NCBI GenBank assembly: GCA_038496445.1
Contig: JALMLS010000228.1
Coordinates: 186,001 to 250,000, forward strand
Reading direction: 5' to 3'
Length of the DNA: 64,000 bases
Source of the DNA: Trichosphaerium sp. ATCC 40318
Taxonomy: Eukaryota > Discosea > Flabellinia > Trichosidae
Shown: in pieces, positions 22,983 through 32,559 of the stretch
How the letters are laid out: every line of letters starts with the position of its first letter
How positions within the stretch are numbered: the first letter of the stretch is position 1
The notes under the pieces: generated by a model
Told to the model about the DNA's origin: nothing
The model's input: only the letters and a program-made list of their open reading frames with translations
Databases searched by the model: none
Program-made: the position numbers and the translations under genes

Positions 22983-23606
22983 TTACATTATTGAGCAAGG
23001 TCCTGAAGTCTTTACCTTCTTTGATTTGAGAAGGTAGCTTATTTGTTTCTGGTTAAAAGCACCCTTGCGTTTATTTCTGATTATTTCTATTGCTTTAACT
23101 GCAGAAACGTTAGACTGAATTAATGCCAACGCAACCTACGGTAATAGTATTAGACAGAGTGCATTTATAAAAATGGGTAAAGCGAGCACAAAACAAAAAA
23201 CTCCGTTGACAGGTACCAGTGCTGGAGCGCGGCCTAAGCCAGCGACACAATGTAATGCGATTGTTTTTGGTTTAGCGGATTTTTTATCTCCTTTTTCATT
23301 GTTGTAAACTTCGGAAAGTACTCGCATCCACTGCAATTTAATAGCTTTAGGTGGACCGTCACCGTCTGGAAAGTTCATATCCTATTTTATGTTAACTGTG
23401 AGCAAAAAGGTCGATCGTACGTGTACTGTTATTCCGTTCTTCTCCAGGTATTCTACAGGGTATGTAGGGGCACATGCACGAATAACCACCGTTGTATTGT
23501 AACTTTTAAGCAATTTTACGTAATCTTTGACGCTGTCCTTGTCAGGACCTTTGGTAATGAGAAAACTCAATCCGTCGTGTTTAATATGAGACTCTTCAAA
23601 AAACAT
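22983..23606 (-). CDS. PTP4A: PRL-type protein tyrosine phosphatase (PTP4A)
   Basis: Small prenylated dual-specificity-like phosphatase. Exon 1 reads FFEESHIKHDGLSFLITKGP, TTVVIRACAPTYPVEYLEK and GITVH. Exon 2 continues DMNFPDGDGPP, with the general-acid Asp region, and the catalytic loop HCVAGLGRAPAL. This keeps the CX5R motif and the PRL-specific Ala after Arg. The last exon (ending 22983) has ALALIQ, RNKRKGAFNQKQ and the polybasic KSKKVKTSG before a C-terminal CSIM, a CaaX prenylation box. All family hallmarks are present at normal length (about 165 aa). The gene diverges from NMD3, with about 250 bp between start codons. Confidence 0.92.
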
Positions 23607-23630
23607 TGTAATTTTTAGCGCATAGATTTC

Positions 23631-23816
23631 TTAGCCTGGATCGTCTGTTGTTGTTTGTAGTCCAAATGTCGAGAAGAATACGTCCATTAAATAATTGAGG
23701 TACTTTTTGTGAAAGAGCCTCAACGCAAGGTGCGACAAGAGAGTGTAATGAGAAAATTCATAAAACGAAAAGTTGGGCGCAAGAAAATCGCGCATGTTTT
23801 TCAGAACATTCAACAT
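23631..23816 (-). CDS. Possible small ORF, 61 aa
   Basis: An open frame just upstream of the PRL gene and on its strand, beginning MLNVLKNMRDFLAP and rich in aromatic and Leu residues. It may be part of the PRL 5' leader or chance. No family is recognised. Confidence 0.2.
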   Translation of the reverse strand: MLNVLKNMRDFLAPNFSFYEFSHYTLLSHLALRLFHKKYLNYLMDVFFSTFGLQTTTDDPG

Positions 23817-23857
23817 TGGTCTGTAGATTAGGTAGTTTCGCTACAGATTGTTACAAA

Positions 23858-26634
23858 ATGCAAGTGGAACCGTTTTCCTTCGAACAGAGAACCAATGCGG
23901 TAATGTACGCTAAACGATTATTTCTATTTGGTTTCTCAAATTTCTAACGCTCATTTCTGTATAGTTCTTGTCCGCTATGTGGCGCAAAAGTACGTAAAAC
24001 AAATTTACACTTCAACAGTAGTTAACATTGACACAGACGAACCCAAATGCGTTAAATATGTGCGTACAATGTATACGTACGCAAGTAGACATCACTGAGG
24101 GCATACCAAAACAGTGTACACTTCAATGGTGTAAGGGTTGCGGAAGGTAACTGAAAGCAGCAAAAAAACGCCGTGGGTAACCTTGAATGTAGGTACCTTG
24201 TCCCTCCTGATCGTTGGGCCTTTGCCAACTTAGAATCCCCACAATTGCTTCATGTATGCTTAAAACGGTACGTAATGGCATAGGAAACGTCAAAAGAGGC
24301 ATCAGATACCTTATTAACCGACTTTAAAACAAACCCGCTAATTTTGCCGCAATTCCACTTAAAAACGCGCAATAACTTACTTTGGAGTAGTCTAAGAGGA
24401 CTTAATAAAGTCACAATGAAGGATGCTAGTTTCATTTGGACTGAGCCTCACTCTAAACGTATCAAAGTAAAATTGCGAGTCAGAAAAGAGGTACATTTTT
24501 GTTTCTGTTTCCTTTCGTAGTAGGCCCTTTTATGTCTTTGTTTTCGAATTTTAGTTCCGAAAGTCCATTTACAGTACGTCTTGTGCAACTATTTAATGCT
24601 TAATTAAGGTCTTTGGTGCTGCTGTATTGGAACAAACATTCGTTGTTGAATATGTTGTCGCAAACTTTTTCTGCCCAGATTGTCATCGTGCTGAAGCTAA
24701 AGAACAATGGAAAGCAGTTTGTCAAGTGAGACAAAAGGTGCGTTAACATTTTTTTTTACGCATTTAATACAACCGAAAACTGAAAACATTCGCGTGCGCT
24801 TTGCACAAGAATAAGAAAAAAAAACCAAGAAAAATAATTGAACCAAAAACCAACCGTTCGCTAACTAAGCTACCTACAATAGGTCAGTCATAAACGTACA
24901 TTCTTATGGCTCGAACAAGTAATCTTAAAACACAGAGCTCATGCAAATGCATCGAATATCAAGACAGAGAAGGACGGAGTAGACTTTTACTTTCCACTTC
25001 AACAACATCAACTAAAATTCCTCGACTTTCTCCAAGCAGTTTCACCTATCCGATGGAAACACGCGAAACAGCTCGTATCTCATGATGCAAAGAGTAACAT
25101 AGCTAATTTCAAATTCGCTTGTTCTATCGAAATTGTTCCTATCTGTAGGGCACGTGAAAATCACGTGTGAGAATTTTTTTTCTTCTAACTTTTTTTTTCA
25201 GGAAGATTTGGTTGTATTACCAAAACGTTTGGCTCACTCTTTGGGTCATATCTTCCCATTGAGTCTTTGTTGGAAGGTTTCAAATATTATTCATTTTATT
25301 GATCCTTTTACATTACAAGCAGCTGAGTTGACGTCAGACGCATACTGGGCTACTCCTTTTGCTTCAATTGCAAATAGAGGAGGTTTAACACCTTTTGTTG
25401 TTCTTGATATTGAACCTCTTGGTGTTGTTAATGGAAAGGTAAAGTAGATATTTCGTTTATGAAAAACAACGCTAAATCTCACGCTTCAGTTTCTTTGTCT
25501 AATACCTTTTTTTAGTTCATTTTGGCTGAGGCTACTGTTGCTCGTAGTAAGGATCTTGGTGTTAATGATACTGTGTTTATAACAAGAACACATTTGGGAA
25601 GGTCATTAAAGGCAGGAGATAATTGTTTAGCGTATGTTTGAAGCAAACAAATCAAATTAACTGTTCTCACTTTGTCCTATAGATATGATTTAACTACACT
25701 TAATCTTGGCATAGACACACTCATGCCTAACACAGAGGTTCCTGAAATTGTACGTCCATACTTGCCATAAAATTTGAGACGTTCTCAGTTTTTTTTGTTT
25801 CTTTCTTTGCTTCCTGATTGTTTACTGGTTCCCTCATAGATTTTGGTCAAGAAATACTATCCTATTCGCCGACGTAAAATCAAACGCCGTCATTGGGACA
25901 TCAAAACACTCGTTAAGGATGAAGCAGAGAATATGACAAAAGCTGACATGAACAAAGAAGAGTACGTTTTGGATTTTATTGCAAAAGGAGGATTTTCGAC
26001 CAAACCACTTTCAAAAATCTCTCCTTCTCTAATGGATACGGCCATACAACCATGAAAACTCCGTGTCTCTTTCCGAACCGCGAAGATAAGCATGGTATGG
26101 CCCTGCCAGTACTTGGGTCCGTGAGGACCAGGGAACGTAGGGTGCTGTATTCATTTTGCTTTTTTTTTGTTTTGCCTTTCCACTTGCTGTGTTTGTCTTA
26201 TTTATAATTTGAATAGAGCGGACAGAGAACGCCTAATGCGAGATATTGAGGAAGATCCAGATTTCAGAGAACAATTTGATTTAATTAAAGGTACGTGGCA
26301 TGACGCCTTTGTTTTATCAATTCCTGTTTTTTTCTTCGTTTTCTCCTTATTAGACTTTGCGTTACTGACCCATTTATTAGTTGCTGGTGCTGAAGAAATA
26401 TTTAAAAATAATCAAAAAATCATCAATGATCCAAACTCTATGCTAGACGAAGAAGTAGAGACAGACTTCCCAGAAATTCGTATGTGTTTTTTTTTGCAAT
26501 TTTTGAATGACTTGTTGGTCCCTTATGTTCTTTTAGAAATGGACGAACTCGCTGATGATTTGCAAAAAATGACAATCAATAAACCTGTATTGGATCACTT
26601 ATCTGATAACGAGGATATGGATATGGATGAATAA
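23858..26634 (+). CDS. NMD3: NMD3, 60S ribosomal subunit export adaptor
   Basis: Adaptor linking the pre-60S subunit to CRM1. From ATG at 23858 (MQVEPFSFEQRTNAV) the exons give the N-terminal zinc-binding pairs CPLC and CVQC, CKGC and CPDC. They also give VDITEGIPKQ, DASFIWTEPHSKRIKVKLRV, AEAKEQWKAVCQVRQK and SIEIVPICR. Later exons read VLPKRLAHSLGHIFPLSLCW, ITRTHLGRSLKAGDNCLAYD and YYPIRRRKIKRRHW. The tail is acidic (MRDIEEDPDFREQF, then NEDMDMDE), where family export signals lie. At least ten introns are inferred. The intron 25962-26216 is unusually long and holds a 5S rRNA gene; coding phase is kept across it (NKEE to ADRERL). Confidence 0.92.
26034..26152 (+). rRNA. 5S ribosomal RNA, nested in an NMD3 intron
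   Basis: A 119-nt sequence beginning GGATACGGCCATACAACC and ending AGGGTGCTGTATTC, with the family core CGCGAAGATAAGC, the GTACTTGG stretch and a GTCCGTGAGGAC hairpin. The first and last nine bases pair fully as helix I, counting G-U pairs. The overall order (GGCCATAC, loop C, GAAG-TAAGC, TAGTACTTGG-like, GGGTGCTGTA) matches eukaryotic 5S rRNA throughout. It lies on the same strand as NMD3, entirely inside the intron 25962-26216. A T-run directly downstream fits RNA polymerase III termination. Confidence 0.93.
26160..26168 (+). terminator. Pol III T-run terminator of 5S rRNA
   Basis: Nine T residues starting 8 nt after the 5S 3' end, preceded by a shorter TTTT at 26154-26157. It also serves as part of the pyrimidine-rich 3' half of the NMD3 intron. 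Confidence 0.75.
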
Positions 26635-27028
26635 AGCTCTATTCATTCAGGCAAAATATTGCCTCCTGAATTTTTTTGCTTTACTGAGGGACTCGTTTTA
26701 ACAGTAAGCCTTTTGGGAGGAAATAAGCAAGAATTTGAATTCGAGATGCCCATCGTAGTATCAAATTGAAAGGGACAAATGTAGCGGATTCAGCATGTCA
26801 AGGTTTGTACTAATTGACATCAATTCATTTATAAATAAAAATAAGAAAAAAATACAAGTGTCTATGTTTTCCACAGTGATGCAAATGGTATTAATTAATG
26901 CTTTTCGAAGTTGTACCAACCATATTTCTCTATGTTATAGAGGGTATAGTTTCATATGCGAACTCTTCCTTCTCTTATGCTGGTAGTTCAATTGTAGTAC
27001 TGCTGTTACGTTTGCACCACTTGATGTT
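26635..27028. other. Downstream of NMD3, no gene seen
   Basis: The 3' flank of NMD3 with short open frames lacking motifs or splice joins (for example 26795-26986). No gene or RNA is supported. Confidence 0.5.
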
Positions 27029-27332
27029 TGTGAGCACGTTAGATTTGATCATTCAATTAAAGAATATAAAGAGCAGTATATTCTAACAGTATACAAAGTT
27101 GGTATTGCAATGTACCTGTACAGTTGTGGCTAACAGCACCATGTGATGTCACGTGATTCACTCTAATGATTCATTGAACCATGTTAAATCTCGAACCTTC
27201 TCATAGCGCTGCAGTATTTAAAACTCCGTACAGCTCATAATTGCACATTTTTATCATTGTTAGTTTATATATTGTTTACCAACAATACACTATGCGCCTC
27301 ACATCTATATTATCAATACTCTTCTGTCTGAT
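27029..27332 (+). repeat. Promoter plus signal-peptide cassette, copy 2
   Basis: Counterpart of 19421-19706: the same GTGAGCACGTTAGATTTGAT start, CACCATGTGATGTCACGTGATT box, CTGCAGTATTTAAAACTCC TATA region and 5'UTR, then ATGCGCCTCACATC signal-peptide codons. Similarity stops after CTTCTGTCTGAT. Confidence 0.9.
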
Positions 27333-27677
27333 TGCCATCAAATGGGTTTGTTAGTACGTGTAGTTTTTATTGCTTTGTTCGCAGGTTAAGAAAGATACTT
27401 AACTGTTTATCAGAAGAAGCAGAAACAGTAGCGAAATGGCTTGTACCCAGAATTCGTAAAGCATCATACCGTAAGTATTGGTTGTAATGTTTACGTGATA
27501 AATTTTCTTTTTTGAGTATTTTCTGACCAGTTTTTAGATGCTAGTAGAAGTATTATATTCTTAGGTGCTTGGGGTGTTGAATGGAGATTTGCTTCTAGGT
27601 ACTATTCAAACAGAGATATTATAATTAAATGGGAAGAATCCAAAAAAAATCAGAAACCGCTCAGCAATAAAACTTGA
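27292..27677 (+). CDS. Small secreted protein with duplicated signal exon
   Basis: ATG at 27292 begins a signal-peptide-like exon (MRLTSILSILFCLI) nearly identical to that of the gene at 19666. The downstream exons are unrelated to it: ILNCLSEEAETVAKWLVPRI, joined by a phase-1 intron to RAWGVEWRFASRYYSNRDII and a Lys-rich end. The last two exons join well. The splice between signal exon and second exon is not resolved: the obvious GTACGT donor creates a stop. A different donor, a sequencing error or recent inactivation is possible. No family is recognised. Confidence 0.4.
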
Positions 27678-27842
27678 TTGTCAACCAAAACACGTGACTT
27701 AATACTCGCTATATTTTAAACAAACAGTTTTGTTATTTCAAAAAATTAATATGTGTGATAACTGAGACGTTTTGAGGGCTGAGATATTTGATTATTTATT
27801 TGTTATTGTATTTCAAAAAAAGTATGCTTGACTATTTGTTTC

Positions 27843-30800
27843 TTATGATGTACCACGATCAAGTGTCCATACATTCCACAAGTGAGCGTTATTTCCAGGA
27901 GCTCTTGGTCTGCATCCGTTACAACAACTTTGCTTTCTTACACACCAACATTTAACAGCCATTTGGTCTCCGTATGTGAGCCATGTTAAGTCTTGAGTGA
28001 AGATTTCATCAGAACATTCTGAATCTCTTGAAGCGGCAGCTGCACATTCTCCAGCGAAATGCCATTGATTCCAGTCGGCCATACGTCCTCTAATGAGTAC
28101 TTGTTTATGGCATCTGTCTTCAGCACCGTTGTTGCATGTGTGGTGTCTTACGCCACCTCCAAGGTTGACCCAGTATCCGTAGAAACCGTCACAGAACATG
28201 CCAGCTTGTTTGAGGATGAGTTGAGGTGGATTAAATGGAGGTGTATCAGTCTTTGGTTCCAAGTCGCAGTTTCTACAGTCGTTTGTCATTGGCCATTTAG
28301 GAATACGTGTGATGTTTTTGTTAAGGTTCACAGCATCACAAGAAATGCACTCGTCTCCGTGTCTCCATGGGATATCTTGATGTTGAGGTGGGATTTCAAA
28401 GTCGGCAAATAGACGTCCTGATCCCTTCAAATAACATGTCGAGTGGTAGGCTGGATCTCCGGCATGTACGACTTCTGTTGGACCGAAGGTTTCGGAAGCC
28501 AAACGAGCACGGACAGTAAAGCAAACGTCAGATGTTTGCCAGTCAGCGCCGATGTTGATTACGACATCTTTGCATAGTTGAGGAAGGAGATCAGCTTGCC
28601 AGTTGTATTGGTTTGCTTCAGGGAATCGAGGCATAACAATGTATCCTTGACATCCACCTTGTCTGTTTTGACATTGTCTAGCACAAACACTAGCGTCATT
28701 GTAAATTCTGTGACAATCTAAATGAGTATGTTAGTAAGAATTACATACAACGCAGGTACTAAGGAAAAAAAAACTTACCAAAAACGTCACGGCGATCAGG
28801 GAAATAACAGTGATCAACACGACTAAAAATCAAGTTATTACATGTAATAAATAAGTGTAAAAAAAAAAATTGGCACGTGAGAAAACACGTGTGAAGAGAA
28901 AAAAACAAGAAAAAGTGAACGTACGTGAAACCACCATCAGGGTTTGGCAGACCATAGATATCTTGTACTTGTCTGTTGACGTAGTCAAGGTCAATACAAT
29001 CTCTGTATCCTCTCCATAGCCATTGTACAACATAAGCACCAAACTCAGATCCGGCAGGAACACGAAGTCTGACCATGTCGGCATCTTGAGGTCTGTGTGC
29101 GTGATGTTCAAACTTGAATATAGCTCTAACAAAAGGCATCTTGCTGTTTGTGTATTCGCAGTAGTTATTTACTTCTAGGCTGTCCTTGTATCCGAATAAC
29201 GTAGCATCATCTGCCCAAACACCGAAGGCTTCTGGCCTTGGGATGAAATTTGGAGAGGTTTCAGGGATCTCTCCGCTGTAGTATTGTAAGAAAGCATCAA
29301 AACCAGCATCACGAGCTCTGAATTGTCTGTGGTATACAGGCAAGTTTTGGCAGTCTCCATTTGATGCTTCGTTGAGGTACGTCTCCATGGAGTCGAAAGA
29401 AACTTCTCTGAGTCTTGGTTCATCTTCTGCTTTGACGATAACGTAGTATGAAGGTTGTGTATGACCAACAGACCACTCAACTTCAAAACGTTGTCCTGGA
29501 CCGACTTGAACGTGAGGAGAAGCTTGTCTTCTTGATGGACATGGTGTTTGGGTACTAGCAATATCTGCGCTTCTACCAATTCCAAATTGCCAGTTGTGAG
29601 CTTGAGTGGTAGGGAAGGATACTAAAGCGATGAGGAAGAGAGCCAAGACAACTGAAGTTGTCATTTTTCCAGAAGAACGCATCGTCAAACCGAGGACAGC
29701 GAGAGCCATGAACAAGAAAGATGTTGTCGATTTTGTGGCAGGTGAAGTTGCACCTCTTGCGGCAATAACAGTATTACCTGGGTTTGCAGGAGGAAGAGTG
29801 TTTGCAAGACATTTGCACATACGAAGTCTAACAAAGAAGGTAAGTTCAAAGAAACCCGAAGTTAAAAAAAAAAGCAAAACAGTTTGACTTTGACTTTAGC
29901 ATACCCGATTCTTGTATCACCGCTTCTGGAGTCACAGGTAACTCTTCCTGTATTACGTCCTTGTGCTGCACATCTTGTATCATCAAAATAGCAAAGGCCA
30001 TCAGTACCCATTGTAGCTCCTTTGTTGCTACATCCGCTGACATATGGAAGTTTGCAAGGGAAACTTTGTGGAATAATGAGCTGTTCGATTCTCGTTGGGC
30101 TGTTAACACGCTCCATATGGACGACATCACATTGGAGATTCTCTTCAGCACATCTATCAGTACAAGATTGACCTCTCTAAGAAGAAACATTAGTGAGGGA
30201 ACAATAGTAAAAAAGAAAAATATTCAGAAAAACGCTTACGTTGGATTGAAACCATGTTTGACGTGGTTTACCGCTTCTTGATTCTGTGAGTTTGAGCGGA
30301 CCTGTGCCACCGTTGTTTGGCCAATAAAAGGCGCCAGTATTGGCATCACCTTGCTTAATCAAACAGTGAAAAGTTACTGCTCCTGTTCCTTTTGCAGGAG
30401 CCTTCCACTTCCATGTTGACTTGAGAGGCTTGAGTTCAGCGCTGTTGTGTGTTATACTTTGACGGCACACATGTGTATTAGGCCAAGGCAATTGAAAGAA
30501 TGCTACAAAAGAGTTAAAACATGATCAGATGGAGAAAAGAAAGCAAATGAACAAAGTCAGAAAATATAGTGATTCGAGTCATTGAATTGAATCACTTAGT
30601 TGTTCCGAAAATGTTAAGACAGTTTTTTAGAACACTTACGATTCGTTTCATCTGGTAAGAGCCATTCACCGACTCTGTTACCGTCCTCGTCTTGAGCATA
30701 GATGAGAATACCGCGGTATTTGAAAGCGTAGTTGTTGACACGAATACTTATGTCCATGACCATTTCAGGAACGTATTCGGTCTTTTTATCGTCTTCGTTA

Positions 30801-31045
30801 CCAGCCCAAGTGCTGTAGGCATTGCTGCGAACTACTTTTGTGGCCCAAGACATACGAGGCTCTGGTTCCTTTCTACAAGTGAGTCTGTCGACTCTACCGT
30901 TTCCGAATACTCTGTAATCAGCAGGAGGGCATCCCCAGTCAGGAGAAGAAGCATCGCAGTTAGGTACGGACTCAGTAGGCCTTGAGGCACCGTTTACCAT
31001 GGCTACCATAACCAAGAGCGCGCAAAGTACTAAACAAGGGCGCAT
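27843..31045 (-). CDS. Reeler-domain protein fused to LPMO-like secreted module via internal signal peptide
   Basis: ATG at 31045 starts a signal peptide (MRPCLVLCALLVMVAMVNGA) and a Reeler domain (NYAFKYRGILIYAQDEDG, THVCRQSITHNSAELK, WKWKAPAKGTGAVTFHC). A Cys-rich exon follows, then a hydrophobic helix (TTSFLFMALAVLGLTM). With no stop, the frame runs through RSSGKM into a second signal-like helix (TTSVVLALFLIALVSF) and the predicted cleavage site TTQA/HNW, exposing an N-terminal His as in lytic polysaccharide monooxygenases. The second module (WSVGHTQPSYYVIVKAEDE, VVQWLWRGYRDCIDLDYVN) has a Cys-rich C-terminal domain (YHSTCYLKG, ECISCD). Splice phases were checked at every intron up to the join. 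Substrate is unknown. A TAG acceptor just before the ATG implies a 5'UTR intron. Confidence 0.75.
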
Positions 31046-31879
31046 TCTAAAAAGAAACAAATTAGTGACGTTTTTAGTATCACGTGATCAGAAAAAACAC
31101 AAGGTGGTAAAAAACATCCAAAAAACAAGCTTGGACGTAGTTTAAATTGACGTACTTAAAAGATTTGCAAGTGAAGAGCTGCTGCGAATGCTTTTTGTGC
31201 TGAATGAAAATAAATTTCTTTAAATAGGAAGAGAGCTAGCGAACTGTGTACTTCTTTGTTCGCTAGCAAAAGTGTTCTGTAGCGCTAGAAAATGCTAAAC
31301 AAGTAGTTTTGGGTGTATCAGTGTTTGAAACCCTTTTGTTGACACAGTGATACAAAACCAATAAATAGCGCTAGAAAACCCGCAAGTCGTTTTCCTTTAT
31401 GTGTCGATGGTTGTACTTCGCTTAAGTGGCACCAACAACGGCCTGGTAATGTCCCGAACCATAAATCTTTTCATATCACCGCTTCAACACTCTCTCATAC
31501 GTTCAGTCGATTGCACGTTGACAAGGCACAATACAGCTGCTTTAAGAACGACTCACTTACCCGTACACATATGCGAACATACGCTTTATGACATGCGGAA
31601 CAGCATACGCAAACAAAAGACTATGAAGACCACGAGAATGAAAAAGTCACTATTTTGTTTTAATCAAAAAAGAAATACTTTACCCGCAAAAAGCGGACGG
31701 CCAGTTTTGCGTTTCTTATGACATACTATGGTGTTCATGCGAAAAATACCTCTAAAAACTTAAAACGGGTAAACACATGTGAACAACGATAATTGATTGG
31801 AAGCCTTCGGTTTTTTTAACCCACGTGATACTTTGTACCGGAAAAACAACGATTTTTTTTTGAAATACCACCTGAAAGG
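31046..31879. other. Upstream region of Reeler-LPMO gene and decayed sequence
   Basis: Contains the promoter side of the Reeler-LPMO gene. An imperfect inverted repeat lies around 31302-31362 (TTTTGGGTGTATCAGTGT against ACACAGTGATACAAAACC), with two AGCGCTAGAAAA motifs nearby (about 31282 and 31368). A divergent match to 32236-32290 (CCATAAATC-TTTCATA) shows an old duplication. No intact gene is seen. Confidence 0.45.
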
Positions 31880-32222
31880 ATATTTAAAGTCAAACATAAA
31901 ACCCAAATTCACGTGCTTAAAGAACATTGTTTAGGTGGTGTTCTTGAAACTAAAGATGCTCTTGAAAAAATGATCAATGGTACCAAAGCCTGTTACTCCA
32001 ACAACTTCTAAGATTGCTTGCCACTAGTGCTGAGTCTGATACTTTCCAAGCCTGCACTTAAATATGAAGAAGCTTCTTTCAAGTTAGATAACAAAAAGTT
32101 TGAACCTCTTTGGAAGACTAAAGCAACTCTCATAACAAAAAGTGACAAGGTTACAGAAAGGTTTTGGTTCAATAGCACCCTAGCATCAAATAATAGAAGG
32201 CCCGCGGTCTATATGTTAAAGG
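31880..32222 (+). pseudogene. Gene remnant of unknown family
   Basis: Coding-like fragments (LKEHCLGGVLETKDALEKMI, then KPALKYEEASFKLDNKKFEP) occur in two frames with stops and no consistent splice sites. This suggests a decayed protein-coding gene. The original function is not recognisable. Confidence 0.35.
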
Positions 32223-32559
32223 TTTGAACTGTCGGAATAGTGGGCTAACAGTGTCCCTTACCATAAATCATTTCATAGTGCGACCTTTTTTAAAGGGATG
32301 CCTATGCTCGCGATCAATACAAACAGACAAGCTACAGCTTGTTACAACCATATATCCTTTCACAGATATGAACACATTCGCGTTCCAGCCTAGCGTACTC
32401 GTTGAGCCAAAACTAAGGTGCTAACCAACGTCCAAACTTCGGTGTATACTCACAATTCACGTGATACAGCGAAAAAAAAAAGGTGAATACAAGTGTGGTC
32501 CAATAGTTCATATACTGACGAAAGCAAACAACACTCGCATTAAGATTTGTATAGTTCTG

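Noticed and set aside
25843-26093. Open frames on both strands running over the NMD3 exon end and the 5S region
   Set aside because: These are readthrough of an NMD3 exon into its intron and the antisense of the 5S gene; the splice join NKEE/ADRERL explains the coding part.
28059-28412. Plus-strand ORF of 117 codons
   Set aside because: Shadow of the Cys-rich C-terminal exon of the Reeler-LPMO gene.
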